NCBI GenBank assembly: GCA_964520865.1
Contig: CAZFOY010000068.1
Coordinates: 1-14,128, forward strand
Direction of reading: 5' to 3'
DNA length: 14,128 nucleotides
DNA from: CAVQCT01 sp964520865
GTDB lineage: Bacteria > Zixibacteria > MSB-5A5 > GN15 > FEB-12
The notes beneath the pieces were generated by a model. It was not told the DNA's origin and searched no databases. It saw nothing but the letters and a program-made list of their open reading frames with translations. A program made the position numbers and the translations under genes. Positions 13,527-14,128 of the stretch are shown here, in pieces. Every line of letters begins with the position of its first letter. The stretch's first letter is position 1.

Positions 13527-13622
13527 CTGGACCTCTGCCTTCGCAGGGGTGACAGGCCTTCGCCTGTCGGCAAATCCGAATATGCCTTCGGGCATATCAT
13601 TCCTGCGTAGGCAGGAATCCAG
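13527..13622. repeat. Composite hairpin repeat, complete unit 4
   Basis: H1: CCTCTGC, CTTC, GCAGGGG (13532-13549, one non-Watson-Crick pair). H2: GACAGGC, CTTC, GCCTGTC (13551-13568). H3: ATATGCC, loop TTCG, GGCATAT (13580-13597). H4: ATTCCTGC, GTAG, GCAGGAAT (13599-13618), then CCAG. It aligns gap-free to unit 2 and ends 16 bp from the stop of the DinB-like gene. Confidence 0.85.
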
Positions 13623-13638
13623 ACATACCCGAATCCCC

Positions 13639-14118
13639 TCATTCAAACTCGTACTTCGGGTTGGGCGGGGTCTGCTCGGCGGTAACGCGGCCTATCCGAA
13701 TGTCGGACCGGACATAGCTCTCGCCCTTCATCGGGGCTCCGTGAAGACGTCGAAGCGTGGCGAGCTGTCCGGTGTGGGTGAGCGCATCGGCAATCGGTCC
13801 CTGGAAAAGAAGAGTCAGCTCCTGCCTGATCGGCTGGCCCGAACCGAGCGCCCGGTCGAATTTTTCCAGAGCCGCAAAGAATCTTGCACACTCGGCATCC
13901 CACTTCAGCGGCTCCGAGTTGTGCCATTTCCATTCCCCCTGTATCATCAACCAGCCCCAATCGAACAGGTCGCCCATGTGAGCAACGATTTGCACCGGTG
14001 TTCTCGCTGTCGGTCCCGGTTTGAAATCGGCAAACGATTCCGGTGTATCCCGCATCGCTTTGGCCGCTCGATAAGCCAGTGTTGCCACGGTGTGTCTGAG
14101 CATTTCAAGATCGGTCAT
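13639..14118 (-). CDS. DinB-like four-helix metal-binding protein
   Basis: A 159-residue protein of the DinB/YfiT-like fold; members include thiol transferases and many uncharacterised proteins, so no reaction is assigned. Helix 2 carries VQIVAHMGDLFDW (42-54) with His47 as a probable metal ligand. Helix 4 carries ADALTHTGQLATLRRLHGAP (110-129), with His115 at the second ligand position; the third family His position is occupied by a non-His residue (Leu119), while His126 lies further on. Trp-rich segments (WGWLMIQGEWKW) precede the variable middle. GAGGT is 5 nt before the ATG, at the end of the window. The four-helix layout and length are normal. Transcribed toward the repeat array and the GIY-YIG gene, with no terminator other than the repeat hairpins themselves. 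Confidence 0.85.
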   Translation of the reverse strand: MTDLEMLRHTVATLAYRAAKAMRDTPESFADFKPGPTARTPVQIVAHMGDLFDWGWLMIQGEWKWHNSEPLKWDAECARFFAALEKFDRALGSGQPIRQELTLLFQGPIADALTHTGQLATLRRLHGAPMKGESYVRSDIRIGRVTAEQTPPNPKYEFE

Positions 14119-14128
14119 GGTGTACCTC

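Larger units (their letters stand above)
12963..13622. repeat. 154-bp direct repeat pair with 506-bp period around the GIY-YIG gene
   Basis: 12963-13116 and 13469-13622 align without any gap at an offset of exactly 506. Two blocks are identical: 40 bp from 12963 and 46 bp from 13029. The differences fall in the 18-nt spacer between units (about 4 of 18 shared), the H3 loop, a paired change in the H3 stem, one H1 base and one H4 loop base. The nuclease gene and the H1-H2 of unit 3 lie between the two copies. Confidence 0.85.

Noticed and set aside
12963..13622. CRISPR-like array
   Set aside because: Repeats are composite palindromes of several kinds in only four units, with no unique uniform spacers and no cas genes; the spacing does not fit repeat-spacer periodicity.
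12768..13638. Insertion sequence or integrated element with its own transposase
   Set aside because: Only short palindromes and a GIY-YIG gene are present; there are no DDE, tyrosine or serine recombinase motifs and no terminal inverted repeats of IS type.

Overview
The window looks like a piece of chromosome from a Gram-negative bacterium of the FCB group, most likely candidate division Zixibacteria or a close relative. This is inferred from protein style, not from a marker gene. The clues are a secreted protein with a Cys-Cys-Gly-x-x-Gly-Asn-Val-type C-terminal dockerin pair, a secreted protein with the YQGRL-type N-terminal domain, an outer-membrane beta-barrel, and housekeeping genes of ordinary bacterial type. 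No rRNA, tRNA, CRISPR array, integrase or transposase was seen.

Layout. 1-1260: a promoter and a secreted YQGRL-domain protein (+). 1276-1395: a hairpin and two inverted copies of a 35-bp REP-like palindrome. 1393-3556: gnd and pgl (-), overlapping by 8 bp; these are two steps of the oxidative pentose phosphate pathway, and zwf is not in the window. 3731-4034: remnant of an alpha/beta-hydrolase gene that has lost its centre. 4082-4765: a class I methyltransferase (+). 4777-5523: a response-regulator-like protein made of two receiver domains (-). 5524-5871: a long leader. 5872-7381: cysK and cysE (+), the two steps of cysteine synthesis from serine, ended by a strong 13-bp stem terminator shared with the convergent gene. 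7466-10572: a probable cell-envelope operon (-) encoding a Ser-rich calcium-loop protein, an outer-membrane beta-barrel and a CXXC/PKD/dockerin secreted protein. 10676-10960: a GYD-domain protein (-). 11100-12767: an ABC-F ATPase (+), possibly with a leaderless mRNA. 12768-13638: repeat-dense region around a small GIY-YIG nuclease gene. 13639-14118: a DinB-like protein (-).

The most interesting part is 12820-13622. A 94-residue GIY-YIG nuclease gene is closely bracketed by composite arrays of four kinds of hairpin. One of them is a 20-bp palindrome of the form ATTCCTGC-N4-GCAGGAAT, very close to the Neisseria dRS3/NTS repeat. The arrays left and right of the gene form a gap-free 154-bp direct repeat with a period of exactly 506 bp. 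The stems are conserved or change on both strands, while loops and spacer have diverged. Together with a second, separate REP-like family (four copies, two at each end of the window), this suggests a nuclease-plus-repeat module that maintains or spreads itself.
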